Virus record (IMG/VR): IMGVR_UViG_3300036886_000243
Span: 27,509-91,508 of that record
DNA: 64,000 nucleotides
Direction: 5' to 3' (one strand)
Origin: a virus
In this document: positions 1 to 8,433 of the stretch, piece after piece
How positions within the stretch are numbered: the first letter of the stretch is position 1
Layout of the letters: every line of letters begins with the position of its first letter
Position numbers and translations under genes: made by a program
The notes under the pieces: generated by a model
Told to the model about the DNA's origin: nothing
The model's input: only the letters and a program-made list of their open reading frames with translations
Databases searched by the model: none

Positions 1-37
1 ATTACTTTTACAGTACCACTTATAACGTGCTAACCGA

Positions 38-48
38 CAAAGATAATT
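38..48 (+). promoter_or_regulatory. Putative late promoter motif (AAGATAATT)
   Basis: Variant CAAAGATAATT of a motif that recurs immediately before genes throughout the window (for example at 29670, 39196 and 43958). It lies 17 bases before ATG 66. Function as a promoter is inferred from recurrence and position only. Confidence 0.4.
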
Positions 49-65
49 CCAAGTCGGGGGATTAT

Positions 66-377
66 ATGAATCAAAATGACGTAGCCACGTTTACAAATGC
101 CATTACTCAAAAACTATATCAGATCTTAGTTGATCAAGCCAAGCAAATGAGTTTCGACGAAGTGCAGTCCAATATACTTGCCAATCAAATTGTTCCGCCT
201 TGGAAAGAGCGTATTCAAGCCAAGTTGGCCTCATCTACCGTAGCAAAGGCAACAATTGCCATGATTGAAATTAAACCCAGATCTGTGTACTATAAAGTAC
301 CACCTCAGACTCAAAAATTCAACAAACTTAGTGAACTGGCAAAGCTTTGTCTTGAGGCATGTTTTGCTAAATTATGA
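66..377 (+). CDS. Hypothetical protein, 103 aa
   Basis: Not recognised. The frame is open further upstream, but ATG 66 is preferred because it follows the AAGATAATT motif and a G-run at 56-60 that could act as ribosome binding site. The first half looks helical (TQKLYQILVDQAK); no membrane segment or signal peptide is visible. Its stop overlaps the next start (ATGA). Confidence 0.6.
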   Translation: MNQNDVATFTNAITQKLYQILVDQAKQMSFDEVQSNILANQIVPPWKERIQAKLASSTVAKATIAMIEIKPRSVYYKVPPQTQKFNKLSELAKLCLEACFAKL

Positions 378-544
378 AAACCCCAATTGATGTGAAATGT
401 CTTTGCGGACGCACAGTTAAAACAATGCAAGAAACTTTACCTATGTTAGTTGAGGTTGATGAAGATAAAGATTTGATCTTTATGATTTGTGGTCATGGCG
501 TCGTCCTTTTTGATAAGAAGTCTTTAGAGAAAAGACGTAATTAA
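374..544 (+). CDS. Hypothetical small protein, 56 aa
   Basis: Starts in the ATGA overlap with the previous gene and ends in TAATG shared with the next one, so it is translationally coupled on both sides. It has a CLCG near the N terminus and ICGHG in the middle, which could form a small metal site. No family recognised. Confidence 0.6.
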   Translation: MKTPIDVKCLCGRTVKTMQETLPMLVEVDEDKDLIFMICGHGVVLFDKKSLEKRRN

Positions 545-804
545 TGACTTACCCGACAATGAATGAATTGCATTCAGTTGTAAAAAAGCAAATAACTAAG
601 AATTTACTTAAAGACAGAATTTGTGATAATTGCAGACATCGTGGGAAAGGCGCAGACAGACCATGTCCGCATAATGAAACAATCACTTGCTGTCAATGGG
701 AAAAAGATGAACGCGTTTTATTCCAAGGTGGCGAAAGTGATTGGACGTGGGCTGACGGCACAGAATCGAGATGGAAGTGGTATACTGTTGACTCCGAAAG
801 ATAA
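544..804 (+). CDS. Cys-cluster small protein, paralogue A, 86 aa
   Basis: Contains TKNLLKDRICDNC, then RPCPH and a third cysteine group before a Trp (CCQW). The same order (KNLLKDRxCDNC, RPC, TCxxW) appears in the next gene, and a looser form in the genes at 1035 and 2053, so these look like tandem duplicates. The cysteines suggest a small zinc-binding module; the role is unknown. Confidence 0.65.
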   Translation: MTYPTMNELHSVVKKQITKNLLKDRICDNCRHRGKGADRPCPHNETITCCQWEKDERVLFQGGESDWTWADGTESRWKWYTVDSER

Positions 805-1042
805 AACAAAAAATCTTCTCAAAGACAGGACTTGTGATAATTGTGGCGCTGCATATCGTCCTTGTCATTCGATTGACAGAACCTGTAAAGATTGGGTGGA
901 ATCGAGTGCAGCTTGGACAGTAGAGTTTAAAGAAGCTATTGACCAAGAGGTCATAAAAAATCTTCAGCAGTGGATGAAATTAGCAACACCAGAACAAGAG
1001 CTATGGATACCCTCCGATATAATTGAAATCACACATGACTAA
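788..1042 (+). CDS. Cys-cluster small protein, paralogue B, about 84 aa
   Basis: Carries KTKNLLKDRTCDNC followed by RPC and TCKDW, closely matching the upstream paralogue. The frame is open back to 623, but there it would overlap paralogue A for 180 bases. TTG 788 starts the protein at the equivalent point of the alignment and has GGAAG about 12 bases upstream, so it is the likeliest start, though not certain. The 3' end overlaps the next gene by 8 bases. Confidence 0.55.
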   Translation: MTPKDKTKNLLKDRTCDNCGAAYRPCHSIDRTCKDWVESSAAWTVEFKEAIDQEVIKNLQQWMKLATPEQELWIPSDIIEITHD

Positions 1043-1274
1043 AGAGATCACGAAAAGCCTTCTTAAAAATGAGACATGCGACACTTGCATATTTAAATTT
1101 AAAAAGAATTGTTCGTGTCCCGAGCTAACTTGTAGTGGGTATTTCAAGGCAATTGAGATGAGCTGGGAACAACTAAATGGGACTAAGCATCATGGTATTA
1201 TTGTAGACATTGAGGATGATGCATTCTACATTTATTGCGACATCCACAATAAGGAGTGTTGTTGCTCATTATGA
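1035..1274 (+). CDS. Cys-cluster small protein, paralogue C, 79 aa
   Basis: Begins MTKEITKSLLKNETCDTC, the same opening as paralogues A and B (TKxLLKxxxCDxC), then CSCPELTC. It ends with an unusual CCCSL tail. ATG 1035 is preferred over TTG 1023 because the paralogous alignment starts there. The stop overlaps the next start (ATGA). Function unknown; metal binding is inferred. Confidence 0.6.
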   Translation: MTKEITKSLLKNETCDTCIFKFKKNCSCPELTCSGYFKAIEMSWEQLNGTKHHGIIVDIEDDAFYIYCDIHNKECCCSL

Positions 1275-1891
1275 AAGTTAAAGATCTAATAAAAGAACTA
1301 CAAGAAGCTGATCCCACTGGCGAATGTTATGTTCGCTGTGATGCTGGGGCTCCTTTCTTTGTCGAACGTAAAGAGGGATATTGGGATGGACCATACCACT
1401 ATATAGAAGATGGCAAATATCACATCTCTTCTACTCATGACAAAGTTGACATCCAATCTATGGACTATGAATCTTGGATATGGGATCACGACGGTGATTA
1501 CTCTAGCATTGAAGTAGATACTTCAGTCTATTGCGCATCGGCCGAACGAAAGAAAGAGTGGCTAGAAAAGTTTGAGAAGATTTCTAAAGAGTGCAAGAAG
1601 TTCAAAGAACAATGTCTCAAGGAAATGACTTTTGATGTTCTTAAGCGACTCAACGATGATTGGCACATTTATCAAGATACCGATAAACCAGTCGGTCACT
1701 ATAATGCAATGTATTATGAAAAGTATACTCCACTGCCAGGAAATCAAACAGAATTTGCGAGGGATAGACTTTGTCAAGGTGAAACTGAAGTTCTCTTAGA
1801 ATCTGGTCTATTTTGTATTAATCCAGCAAATATTCATGAGTGGGTTTTAGCGTCTCCAAATCATCAGAAGGGATACAAGAAAAATGGCTAA
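1271..1891 (+). CDS. Hypothetical protein, 206 aa
   Basis: ATG 1271 lies in an ATGA overlap with the previous gene. The N terminus, MKVKDLIKELQEADPTG, is a pattern common to small phage and bacterial proteins with a helix followed by a DP turn. The rest is acidic and aromatic with a helical, Lys-rich stretch in the middle (KEWLEKFEKISKECKKFK). No enzyme motif is visible. Confidence 0.6.
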   Translation: MKVKDLIKELQEADPTGECYVRCDAGAPFFVERKEGYWDGPYHYIEDGKYHISSTHDKVDIQSMDYESWIWDHDGDYSSIEVDTSVYCASAERKKEWLEKFEKISKECKKFKEQCLKEMTFDVLKRLNDDWHIYQDTDKPVGHYNAMYYEKYTPLPGNQTEFARDRLCQGETEVLLESGLFCINPANIHEWVLASPNHQKGYKKNG

Positions 1892-2090
1892 GCCACGTTT
1901 CGATAAAGACAAAGATCCTGCCCGCGCTCAGCAACGTTGGCATGAGCTGTGGAAAGAATGGTCGCCATATATGAATAGAGAAAGTTTTAATCTCGAAGAA
2001 AAAGAGGCCTTTATAGTTCAAAAATATTTCGAACGTAAATGGGCTGAAAAACATGTTCACCAAGAAACAACTGACAATTCTACTACTTAA
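1884..2090 (+). CDS. Hypothetical small protein, 68 aa
   Basis: Charged, Trp-rich small protein (RWHELWKEWSPYM). It overlaps the genes on both sides (8 bases upstream, 38 downstream). No family recognised. Confidence 0.5.
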   Translation: MAKPRFDKDKDPARAQQRWHELWKEWSPYMNRESFNLEEKEAFIVQKYFERKWAEKHVHQETTDNSTT

Positions 2091-2334
2091 AGGTGCAATT
2101 TGTAGTGATTGTATAAAATCGATGAATAGTGAATACTTGATTGATAATTCCTTTTGTATTCATAAACATCCAATGACGGTAGACAGCTTTGGATTAATTC
2201 GATTTGCGTTTGCTGATGGCAATTATTGTATAGACGAATTGGTAAGAGATAAAAAATTAGATTATAGACATACTGACCACTCAGAGATTAATAGAATATT
2301 TGAAAAATATTTTCCTGAATTGAAACACTTATAG
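2053..2334 (+). CDS. Cys-containing small protein, possible paralogue D, 93 aa
   Basis: Opens with MFTKKQLTILLLKGAICSDC, a looser version of the TKxLLKxxxCDxC start seen at 544, 788 and 1035, followed by CIHKHP. It overlaps the upstream gene by 38 bases. The shared opening suggests a fourth, more diverged copy of the Cys-cluster family. Confidence 0.5.
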   Translation: MFTKKQLTILLLKGAICSDCIKSMNSEYLIDNSFCIHKHPMTVDSFGLIRFAFADGNYCIDELVRDKKLDYRHTDHSEINRIFEKYFPELKHL

Positions 2335-2342
2335 GAGCTAAG

Positions 2343-2534
2343 ATGGAAAATAAATATGGCATTCTCCCTTACGCTTTTGAAGAAATGAACTCTGAAGTAT
2401 TTGCAGCTGCTGAAAAAGAGTGGGGCATAGTAATAATCAAGAGAAGAGATTTTACAAAACTTTCTATTTTACAAAAAGAATTAGTTTACGTCGAAGCCGA
2501 TAAGATTATACAGGCGTCAGAGTATTTACAGTAA
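2343..2534 (+). CDS. Hypothetical small protein, 63 aa
   Basis: Preceded by a good ribosome binding site (AGGAG, 2334-2338). Small acidic protein with no recognised domain. Its last 29 bases overlap the 3' end of the convergent minus-strand gene. Confidence 0.55.
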   Translation: MENKYGILPYAFEEMNSEVFAAAEKEWGIVIIKRRDFTKLSILQKELVYVEADKIIQASEYLQ

Positions 2535-2853
2535 TTCCCGCCAAATCAGGACTGTCTGTTAAATAAGCAGTCACGTAATAAGTAAAGCCACCGCTCGGCA
2601 TTTGAACTGCCCAACTACCATTTGAGCCTGAAGTGGTAGTAGCTGTTAGTATATTTGTGTCAGTTCTAAATACATTAACTGTAGCATTAGAAACTACCAT
2701 ACCAGTTATAGTATAAGTAAAACCCGCTAACGTCCAAGTATGAGAGGCATTATCTCCAGAGTGGATTGGGCCCTGGACAGGAACAAATCGTTGAGGCCGA
2801 AAAGGGCCCTGCCCAGGCCAAGAGTGGGTTCTAAATACGCGGGTCAATACCAT
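2506..2853 (-). CDS. Putative structural protein with Ig-like/carboxypeptidase-regulatory-like fold, 115 aa
   Basis: The C-terminal 75 residues read as a beta sandwich: ITGMVVSNATVNVFRTDTN, then TSGSNGSWAVQMP and YYVTAYLTDSPDLAGIT. This is the pattern of carboxypeptidase-regulatory-like domains on phage and surface proteins. Together with the next gene it is one of only two minus-strand genes in the window. It starts on the stop of its upstream partner (2853), so the pair is co-transcribed. Probably a virion decoration or adhesion component. Confidence 0.6.
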   Translation of the reverse strand: MVLTRVFRTHSWPGQGPFRPQRFVPVQGPIHSGDNASHTWTLAGFTYTITGMVVSNATVNVFRTDTNILTATTTSGSNGSWAVQMPSGGFTYYVTAYLTDSPDLAGITVNTLTPV

Positions 2854-3416
2854 TAGTTAGATGCCTCTAATACATAATCTAATAGAGTAATAGCGTTACC
2901 AGCGTTGTTTACGCTGAATTGGGCAAATAAGTTAGCCTGCTGAGTAGTAGTAGCGTCCCATCCTGCGCTAACTGCTGGAGCAGAAGTTGGGAACACAATA
3001 GAGCCAGAACCACCTGTTCCTGGGACTAGTGAGCCTACATAGCTCTCTGATTGGAATGTTCCAAAGAATATGTTATTGGTACTTGTTCCTGAACCTAACG
3101 CCCTTACAGTACCAGTCATCTCCAATTGCCAAGAGACGTTAGTTTTAGCTACAGCATTCATTTGTAAAGCACCGCTAGTGCAAACTACTACTGCACCAAA
3201 TTGAAAGTTAAAAGTTATTGTGCCAGGCGTAGTAACTATATTGCTCATTTGGCCATATGCCTTGAGATGCCACTTCTGTCCTATAAAAGAGAAAAAGTTT
3301 GCAGGAAAAGTGAATAGAGCCGAAGTCGGCAATATAGTAGTATTTGCAGTTGAGGCTGAAAGTGTTGTTCCAGCGGTCTGAGCTGTAGTTACAGCTTGCA
3401 TCCAAGATTGATTCAT
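2853..3416 (-). CDS. Putative virion structural protein, 187 aa
   Basis: Ser/Thr/Gly/Ala-rich, beta-rich sequence with almost no charged residues, typical of phage fibre or decoration proteins. ATG at 3416 has a strong ribosome binding site on the minus strand (AAGGAGAATTAAAC). It is divergent from the giant repeat protein at 3493, leaving a 76-base shared upstream region. Exact role unknown. Confidence 0.6.
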   Translation of the reverse strand: MNQSWMQAVTTAQTAGTTLSASTANTTILPTSALFTFPANFFSFIGQKWHLKAYGQMSNIVTTPGTITFNFQFGAVVVCTSGALQMNAVAKTNVSWQLEMTGTVRALGSGTSTNNIFFGTFQSESYVGSLVPGTGGSGSIVFPTSAPAVSAGWDATTTQQANLFAQFSVNNAGNAITLLDYVLEASN

Positions 3417-3492
3417 AGTTTAATTCTCCTTGGAGTTATCTTTCGATGCAATGTAGTAAATTTCTCAGCTCTTTTTCTCAAGTTAATAATAA
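3417..3492. promoter_or_regulatory. Divergent intergenic region
   Basis: The only head-to-head gene pair in the window meets here, so promoters in both directions are expected. On the plus strand it ends in CAAGTTAATAATAA just before ATG 3493, a relative of the CAAGATAAYT motif; the same 17 bases, ATG included, recur at 15933. No clear minus-strand motif was identified. Confidence 0.35.
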
Positions 3493-6024
3493 ATGCCTAC
3501 GACTACTACTTGGATCTACACTACACAAACTAATACTGGATGGACTAATGGCCCGAGAGCAGTAGATAATACTGGTGGAACTTTTGCAACTATTAGTATC
3601 GGCCCTCCTAACGGACTGCATACTACTACTCCTATAACTACTAGCGCTGGCAATTTTACAACAGCTCAACTACCTACGCCGACAGTTATACAATTGGGAA
3701 TTCAAGGATTAACGGCTAACACAGCCAACTGTCAACCCAGAGTAATACCACTTTTCAACGGCGTTACAGCTGGTGCAACTTATACTGTAACTTGGGCATT
3801 GGCAGAAACTACTGTTTTTGTAGATGTGACCAATGATGCTGCTGGCCCCGGTTCTGGTAACTGGACTTGGGCAGATGTTGACGCTCTTGAGTCGCGGGTT
3901 ATAGGAAACCGAGTAGCCGGTACTACAACTCTATCGTTAGACCAATTTTTTATTCAAGTTACTTACAACGATCCACCAGATCCTACAGGTGGAGGAACTT
4001 TTTCTGGTTCAGGCATTACTTCATATACACCTAACTATAAGTATACAGCCGATGAAGGTTTTGGTAGCAGTAATGTAACTCTACATAATGTTTCAAATTA
4101 CGTTAGTGGAAGTATAATAGTTTATCTTTATTCAACAGCGGACGTCAATCTTATAGCTTTTGGATCTGCACTTACGCAACAATTTTCTATAAATGCTGAA
4201 GTTTCTGGTGGAGCTGTACTTTCAGGAGCTGTTACTAACAATGTAGTTGATATAGTAGCTACTGTTCAAAGTGGCACAGCTCATCTATCGGGTACAGCTA
4301 CAACACAAGTCAATGTTATATATACAGCCTCAGGCACAGCCCACTTAAGTGGAGCTGTAACAGCTACATTAAATTTCTCTTACACAGCCTCAGGTACAGC
4401 CCATCTAAGTGGAACTGTTACTACTCAAGTCAATGTTATATATACAGCCTCAGGTACAGCCCACTTAAGTGGAACTGTTACTACTCAAGTCAATGTTATA
4501 TATACAGCTTCAGGTACAGCTGTATTAAGCGGTTCAGCTAATTATTCTCACGGCGCTGATTTTAGTTATACTGGTACGGGAACTGCTGTATTATCAGGTC
4601 ATATTACAGCTACATTAAACTTCTCCTACACAGCCTCAGGCACGGCTCACTTAAGTGGAACTGTTACTACTCAAGTCAATGTTATATATACGGCCTCAGG
4701 TACAGCTCATCTTTCAGGAACAGTTACAGCTACATTAAACTTCTCTTACACAGCTTCAGGCACAGCTCATCTTTCAGGAACAGTTACAGCTACATTAAAT
4801 TTTTCCTATACGGCCTCAGGCACAGCTCATCTTTCGGGAACTGTTATTAATAATGTAGTCGATATAGTAGCTACTGTTCAAAGTGGAACAGCTATATTAT
4901 CAGGAACAGTCACAGCCACACCGGACTTCTCTTATGCAGCATCTGGTACAGCTACACTATCAGGAGCTGCCGACCATACAATAGTATTCAGTTATACAGC
5001 TAGCGGTACAGCCCATCTATCAGGAGCTGCTATAACATCTTTTACTCCGACTGCTGTATATGTCGCATCAGGAACAGCTATATTTTCTGGTAGCGCCAAC
5101 CATACAATAGTGTTTTCTTATACAGCCACGGGAACAGTTATATTAAGTGGGACAGTTACAACACAAGTCAATGTTATATATATAGCGTCAGGCACGGCCC
5201 ATCTATCAGGGGCAGCTATAACATCTGCAGAGCCAGCTTTCACATATACCGCTTCGGGTACTGCAATATTATCGGGAGCAGCTAATTTTAGTTTCCCTGG
5301 TCAATTCCATTATATTGCATCAGGAACTGCAAATCTATCAGGAACTGCAATTACCCAGGTTAACGTTATATATATCGCCTCAGGTACGGCCCGTTTATCA
5401 GGTGCTGTAACTACACAGGTTATTGTTATATATATTGCTTCGGGTACAGCCATATTATCTGGAACTGCAATGGAACAGGAAAGTTTTTCTTATACAGCTT
5501 CAGGTACAACAATACTCTTAGGAACTGTAACAGCTACATTAAACTTTAGATACACAGCTTCAGGTACTGCCCATCTATCGGGCCATGTCACAGCGGAGTT
5601 AAATTTCTCTTACACAGCTTCAGGCACGGCCCATCTATCTGGGGCTGCTATAACTAGTAACTTAAGAAACTACTTCTATACTGGCTCTGGAACTGTAGTC
5701 TTATCAGGGTCAGTCAATTTTAGTTTCCCTGGTCAATTCCATTATATTGCTTCGGGCGATATATTCATGTCAGGTACAGTTGAAGCCAAATTGGAATTTT
5801 CTTACACAGCTGCAGGTACGGCAATATTAAGTGGTACAACTATACGAGTAGTCAATATAATTTACACAGTTGTACCATCTACTATGAATTTGTTTGGGGC
5901 TGCAATTACTAGCGGTACCAAGTTTATAGTTTATACTAACCCAATTGTAGGCTCCATGTTGGCCTTTGCTCCACCTGCAAAAGTTGCTGTTAGAGCTTTT
6001 TTCACGATAGTCCCTAACAGTTAA
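3493..6024 (+). CDS. Giant repeat fibre/adhesin protein, 843 aa
   Basis: Residues 1 to about 165 form a beta-rich, Thr-rich domain (DLESRVIG-like segment, then LSLDQFFIQVTYNDPP), typical of jelly-roll or Ig-like modules. From about residue 258 to 800 there are about 26 copies of a roughly 20-residue unit with core SGTAHLSGxVTxxxNxxYTA. Several units are nearly identical at DNA level. The C terminus leaves the repeat. No signal peptide. Most likely a virion fibre or baseplate-attached adhesin with a beta-solenoid-like shaft; the next gene carries diverged copies of the same repeat. Confidence 0.7.
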   Translation: MPTTTTWIYTTQTNTGWTNGPRAVDNTGGTFATISIGPPNGLHTTTPITTSAGNFTTAQLPTPTVIQLGIQGLTANTANCQPRVIPLFNGVTAGATYTVTWALAETTVFVDVTNDAAGPGSGNWTWADVDALESRVIGNRVAGTTTLSLDQFFIQVTYNDPPDPTGGGTFSGSGITSYTPNYKYTADEGFGSSNVTLHNVSNYVSGSIIVYLYSTADVNLIAFGSALTQQFSINAEVSGGAVLSGAVTNNVVDIVATVQSGTAHLSGTATTQVNVIYTASGTAHLSGAVTATLNFSYTASGTAHLSGTVTTQVNVIYTASGTAHLSGTVTTQVNVIYTASGTAVLSGSANYSHGADFSYTGTGTAVLSGHITATLNFSYTASGTAHLSGTVTTQVNVIYTASGTAHLSGTVTATLNFSYTASGTAHLSGTVTATLNFSYTASGTAHLSGTVINNVVDIVATVQSGTAILSGTVTATPDFSYAASGTATLSGAADHTIVFSYTASGTAHLSGAAITSFTPTAVYVASGTAIFSGSANHTIVFSYTATGTVILSGTVTTQVNVIYIASGTAHLSGAAITSAEPAFTYTASGTAILSGAANFSFPGQFHYIASGTANLSGTAITQVNVIYIASGTARLSGAVTTQVIVIYIASGTAILSGTAMEQESFSYTASGTTILLGTVTATLNFRYTASGTAHLSGHVTAELNFSYTASGTAHLSGAAITSNLRNYFYTGSGTVVLSGSVNFSFPGQFHYIASGDIFMSGTVEAKLEFSYTAAGTAILSGTTIRVVNIIYTVVPSTMNLFGAAITSGTKFIVYTNPIVGSMLAFAPPAKVAVRAFFTIVPNS
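4270..5850 (+). repeat. In-frame 60-base tandem repeat array
   Basis: About 26 head-to-tail units of about 60 bases, each encoding one 20-residue SGTAxLSG module. Many neighbouring units differ by only a few bases, so slippage or recombination could change copy number. Some units are 66 bases (AAITS, SANYS variants). There are no spacers, so this is a protein repeat and not a CRISPR array. Confidence 0.85.
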
Positions 6025-6034
6025 TAGGAACGAT

Positions 6035-6478
6035 ATGAATTACATTTATATAGCGTCTGGAATATTAAAATTTGATACTGGGGCTAATTGGCAATTTAAT
6101 GGTATTGAAACAATAAGAGCATATACTGTATCCAGCGATAGTACTAAATTTTCGGGCGAAGCTATAACTATTAAGTTCACAGCTAGCTATATTTATTTAG
6201 GCACAGGAACTGCTCATGTTTCTGGTACAGCTTCCAATATAGATATAGGTTATATCTATATTGTAATACCTGCTGCTGGAACTAGACTTGGCGGAGCTGC
6301 TATCTATTCTTTTAAAAACTTTCAAGCAAATTTTAATTATTTCGCATTTGGAAAAATCGTTCTATGGAATACTGGTGTAGATGTAGAACAAATTAGATAT
6401 TTTGGAAATGTGTATACTCGATTCGGACCGATCATATCTCCGTTAGTGAATAACAATCAGCCTTTTACTATTAATTAG
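6035..6478 (+). CDS. Fibre protein with diverged SGTAxxSG repeats, 147 aa
   Basis: Begins MNYIYIASGILKFDTG and contains LGTGTAHVSGTA, the same repeat core as the 843-residue protein 10 bases upstream. It reads like a detached C-terminal continuation of that protein. A preceding AGGAACG is a usable ribosome binding site. Probable structural partner; function inferred from context. Confidence 0.6.
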   Translation: MNYIYIASGILKFDTGANWQFNGIETIRAYTVSSDSTKFSGEAITIKFTASYIYLGTGTAHVSGTASNIDIGYIYIVIPAAGTRLGGAAIYSFKNFQANFNYFAFGKIVLWNTGVDVEQIRYFGNVYTRFGPIISPLVNNNQPFTIN

Positions 6479-6491
6479 CAAAGATAATAGT

Positions 6492-8072
6492 ATGGCTAGA
6501 GTATATATTGGTCAAACTGCTCTACAAATAAGGCTTAATTTAAATCAGAACATTACTGACGCCTACAAAAGAATTTTGATAAAGTATAAAAAACCAAATG
6601 GCGTTAGAGGTTTTTGGGAAGCCGATGTTTTAGATCCCAGTATTGGCTTGATTGCTTTCAATATGGATCCAAATAAAGATGGATTTACGGACATAGGCTA
6701 TTGGATGGTTTGGGCCCACATTTATTTTAAAGACGGTTCAGAGATAGCAGGCGAAAGAGTTCAAATAGGCGTTTATCAACAAGGTAAAACTTATGTAGCT
6801 TTTCCGTATGGCCAATTTTCTAGCGTTGGAGAGGATACAATAATGGCACAAGAAGCTTTTGAAATTATATACAACAATTCAGAATCAGCTTTAGCAGCAA
6901 CAAACGTTCAAGACGCGATAGACGAAGTTAAGTCTGATGTAGATCACGTAACTATACCTGACGCTGCCCAAATATCTTATAACAATTCTAGCTCTCACTT
7001 ACCAGCTATTGATGTACAATCGGCAATAGATTTAATAGACCAAACTATTGATAGAAGTTTAGCTCTAGTATCTAGTACTGACGGAACTATTTACATTGAT
7101 CCCAATAGAACGGATAATTATGTACCAACTGGTAATGTTCTGACACCTTTCAAAAGCATTGCAGCAGCTTTAATAAATATACCTTCTGGATCTTCTATAT
7201 CGCTTGCTCCTTTTACTTATTTTGAAAATGTTGCATTACCCGATGGTGTAAGTATGTTTGGAACAGAGCCAACTTTTACTATCATAAGCGGCGATATATC
7301 TACTGGAAACTATTTTACATTATTATCTAACTTTACACAGCGAGGCAGACTAACTACTTTTGGAACAGCAGTAGTCTCGAGCGTAGTAGTTAATGGAAAC
7401 GTAGTAGTCAATGGGGATTTTGATAGTTCTGATTTTTCGATATTCCCCACTAATGGGGTGCCATTAACTGTTAACACTGGTAATTGTAGTTTACACTTCG
7501 TAAGAACTACTGCTATAGATAATTCCTCTTCTATAATCCAACATGGTGGCGTCATACAATTTTCCTTTTGCCAAGCAAATAACAACAGTCCTGTTAACGC
7601 TACTATATTTTCCGATGGTGGTATAATAAGAACAATTTCAACTACTGCAATAAATATTGGTGGCGGACCATCATTAAATATAGATAATGACGGTAGTTTA
7701 ATATCGCCAAATGAGTTAACAGCTGTAGATTTTGTCGGCCGCATAGAAGCCGGTGATGCCTATACAATAGTAGAGCTTATTCACTTTGCTGTGCCAACTA
7801 CAATAAGTGGTACTAATATAATATTAAGACCAGCATCATTTATAGCATATGATACTAGTAATACACATCTGCCTTTACCAAACATAGATCCTGGGGCTCC
7901 AGCTTTTAATACCACTGTTCAAACAGCAATAGATTTTATATGGAGTTCTTGTAAAAGTGGTATAACAAATCCAGTTTATACGCCAATTAAAGCCCCAGAA
8001 CTATATGTAAATACAGCTACAAATACTTTGTGGATATGGACAGGTACATGGCACTTTGTCACACTAACTTAA
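6492..8072 (+). CDS. Putative tail fibre protein, 526 aa (fused form of a duplicated gene)
   Basis: The N-terminal domain (residues 1 to about 115, MARVYIGQTALQIRLNLNQ) resembles phage baseplate or fibre attachment modules. It is followed by two AFEIIYNNS/QISYNNS...NVQDAID units, a repeat typical of tail fibres, then a right-handed beta-helix-like region (SLAPFTYFENVALPDGVSM, VNGNVVVNG) and a C-terminal WIWTGTWHFVTLT cap. The next two genes repeat the whole protein in two pieces. AAAGATAATA just before the ATG resembles the late motif. Confidence 0.75.
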   Translation: MARVYIGQTALQIRLNLNQNITDAYKRILIKYKKPNGVRGFWEADVLDPSIGLIAFNMDPNKDGFTDIGYWMVWAHIYFKDGSEIAGERVQIGVYQQGKTYVAFPYGQFSSVGEDTIMAQEAFEIIYNNSESALAATNVQDAIDEVKSDVDHVTIPDAAQISYNNSSSHLPAIDVQSAIDLIDQTIDRSLALVSSTDGTIYIDPNRTDNYVPTGNVLTPFKSIAAALINIPSGSSISLAPFTYFENVALPDGVSMFGTEPTFTIISGDISTGNYFTLLSNFTQRGRLTTFGTAVVSSVVVNGNVVVNGDFDSSDFSIFPTNGVPLTVNTGNCSLHFVRTTAIDNSSSIIQHGGVIQFSFCQANNNSPVNATIFSDGGIIRTISTTAINIGGGPSLNIDNDGSLISPNELTAVDFVGRIEAGDAYTIVELIHFAVPTTISGTNIILRPASFIAYDTSNTHLPLPNIDPGAPAFNTTVQTAIDFIWSSCKSGITNPVYTPIKAPELYVNTATNTLWIWTGTWHFVTLT

Positions 8073-8073
8073 T

Positions 8074-8433
8074 ATGGCAAAAATATATGTAGGTCAGACG
8101 GCTTTACAAATAAGGTTAAATCTCAATCAAGACATTTCTAATGTTTATAATCGTGTCCTGATAAGATTTAAAAAACCTAATGGCATTATGGGATTTTGGC
8201 CAGCTGAAGTATTAGATCCAATCTGTGGAATAGTAGCTTACACAATTCCACCCGGAGGTATGGATTTAACTGACTCTGGACTTTGGATGGTTTGGCCCTA
8301 TGTTTATTTTAAAGATGGATCAATTACAGTTGGCGACCCGACACAATTAGAGGTATTTGAAGAAGGAGAAAGTTATATAGCTTATCCTTATGGTCAAGTT
8401 TCAAGCATAGGAGAAGGTGAGGTTCAACAATAA
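8074..8433 (+). CDS. Fibre N-terminal domain, separate gene, 119 aa
   Basis: A paralogue of the first 115 residues of the 526-residue fibre: MAKIYVGQTALQIRLNLNQD matches MARVYIGQTALQIRLNLNQN, and later KPNGIMGFWPAEVLDP matches KPNGVRGFWEADVLDP. It stops in TAATGG at the point where the fused copy reads straight on. It probably forms the attachment domain, with the next gene supplying the shaft. Confidence 0.75.
   Translation: MAKIYVGQTALQIRLNLNQDISNVYNRVLIRFKKPNGIMGFWPAEVLDPICGIVAYTIPPGGMDLTDSGLWMVWPYVYFKDGSITVGDPTQLEVFEEGESYIAYPYGQVSSIGEGEVQQ

Noticed and set aside
4270-5850. Regular 60-base repeats as a CRISPR array
   Set aside because: The units are contiguous, in frame, multiples of three and without unique spacers; they encode a protein repeat.
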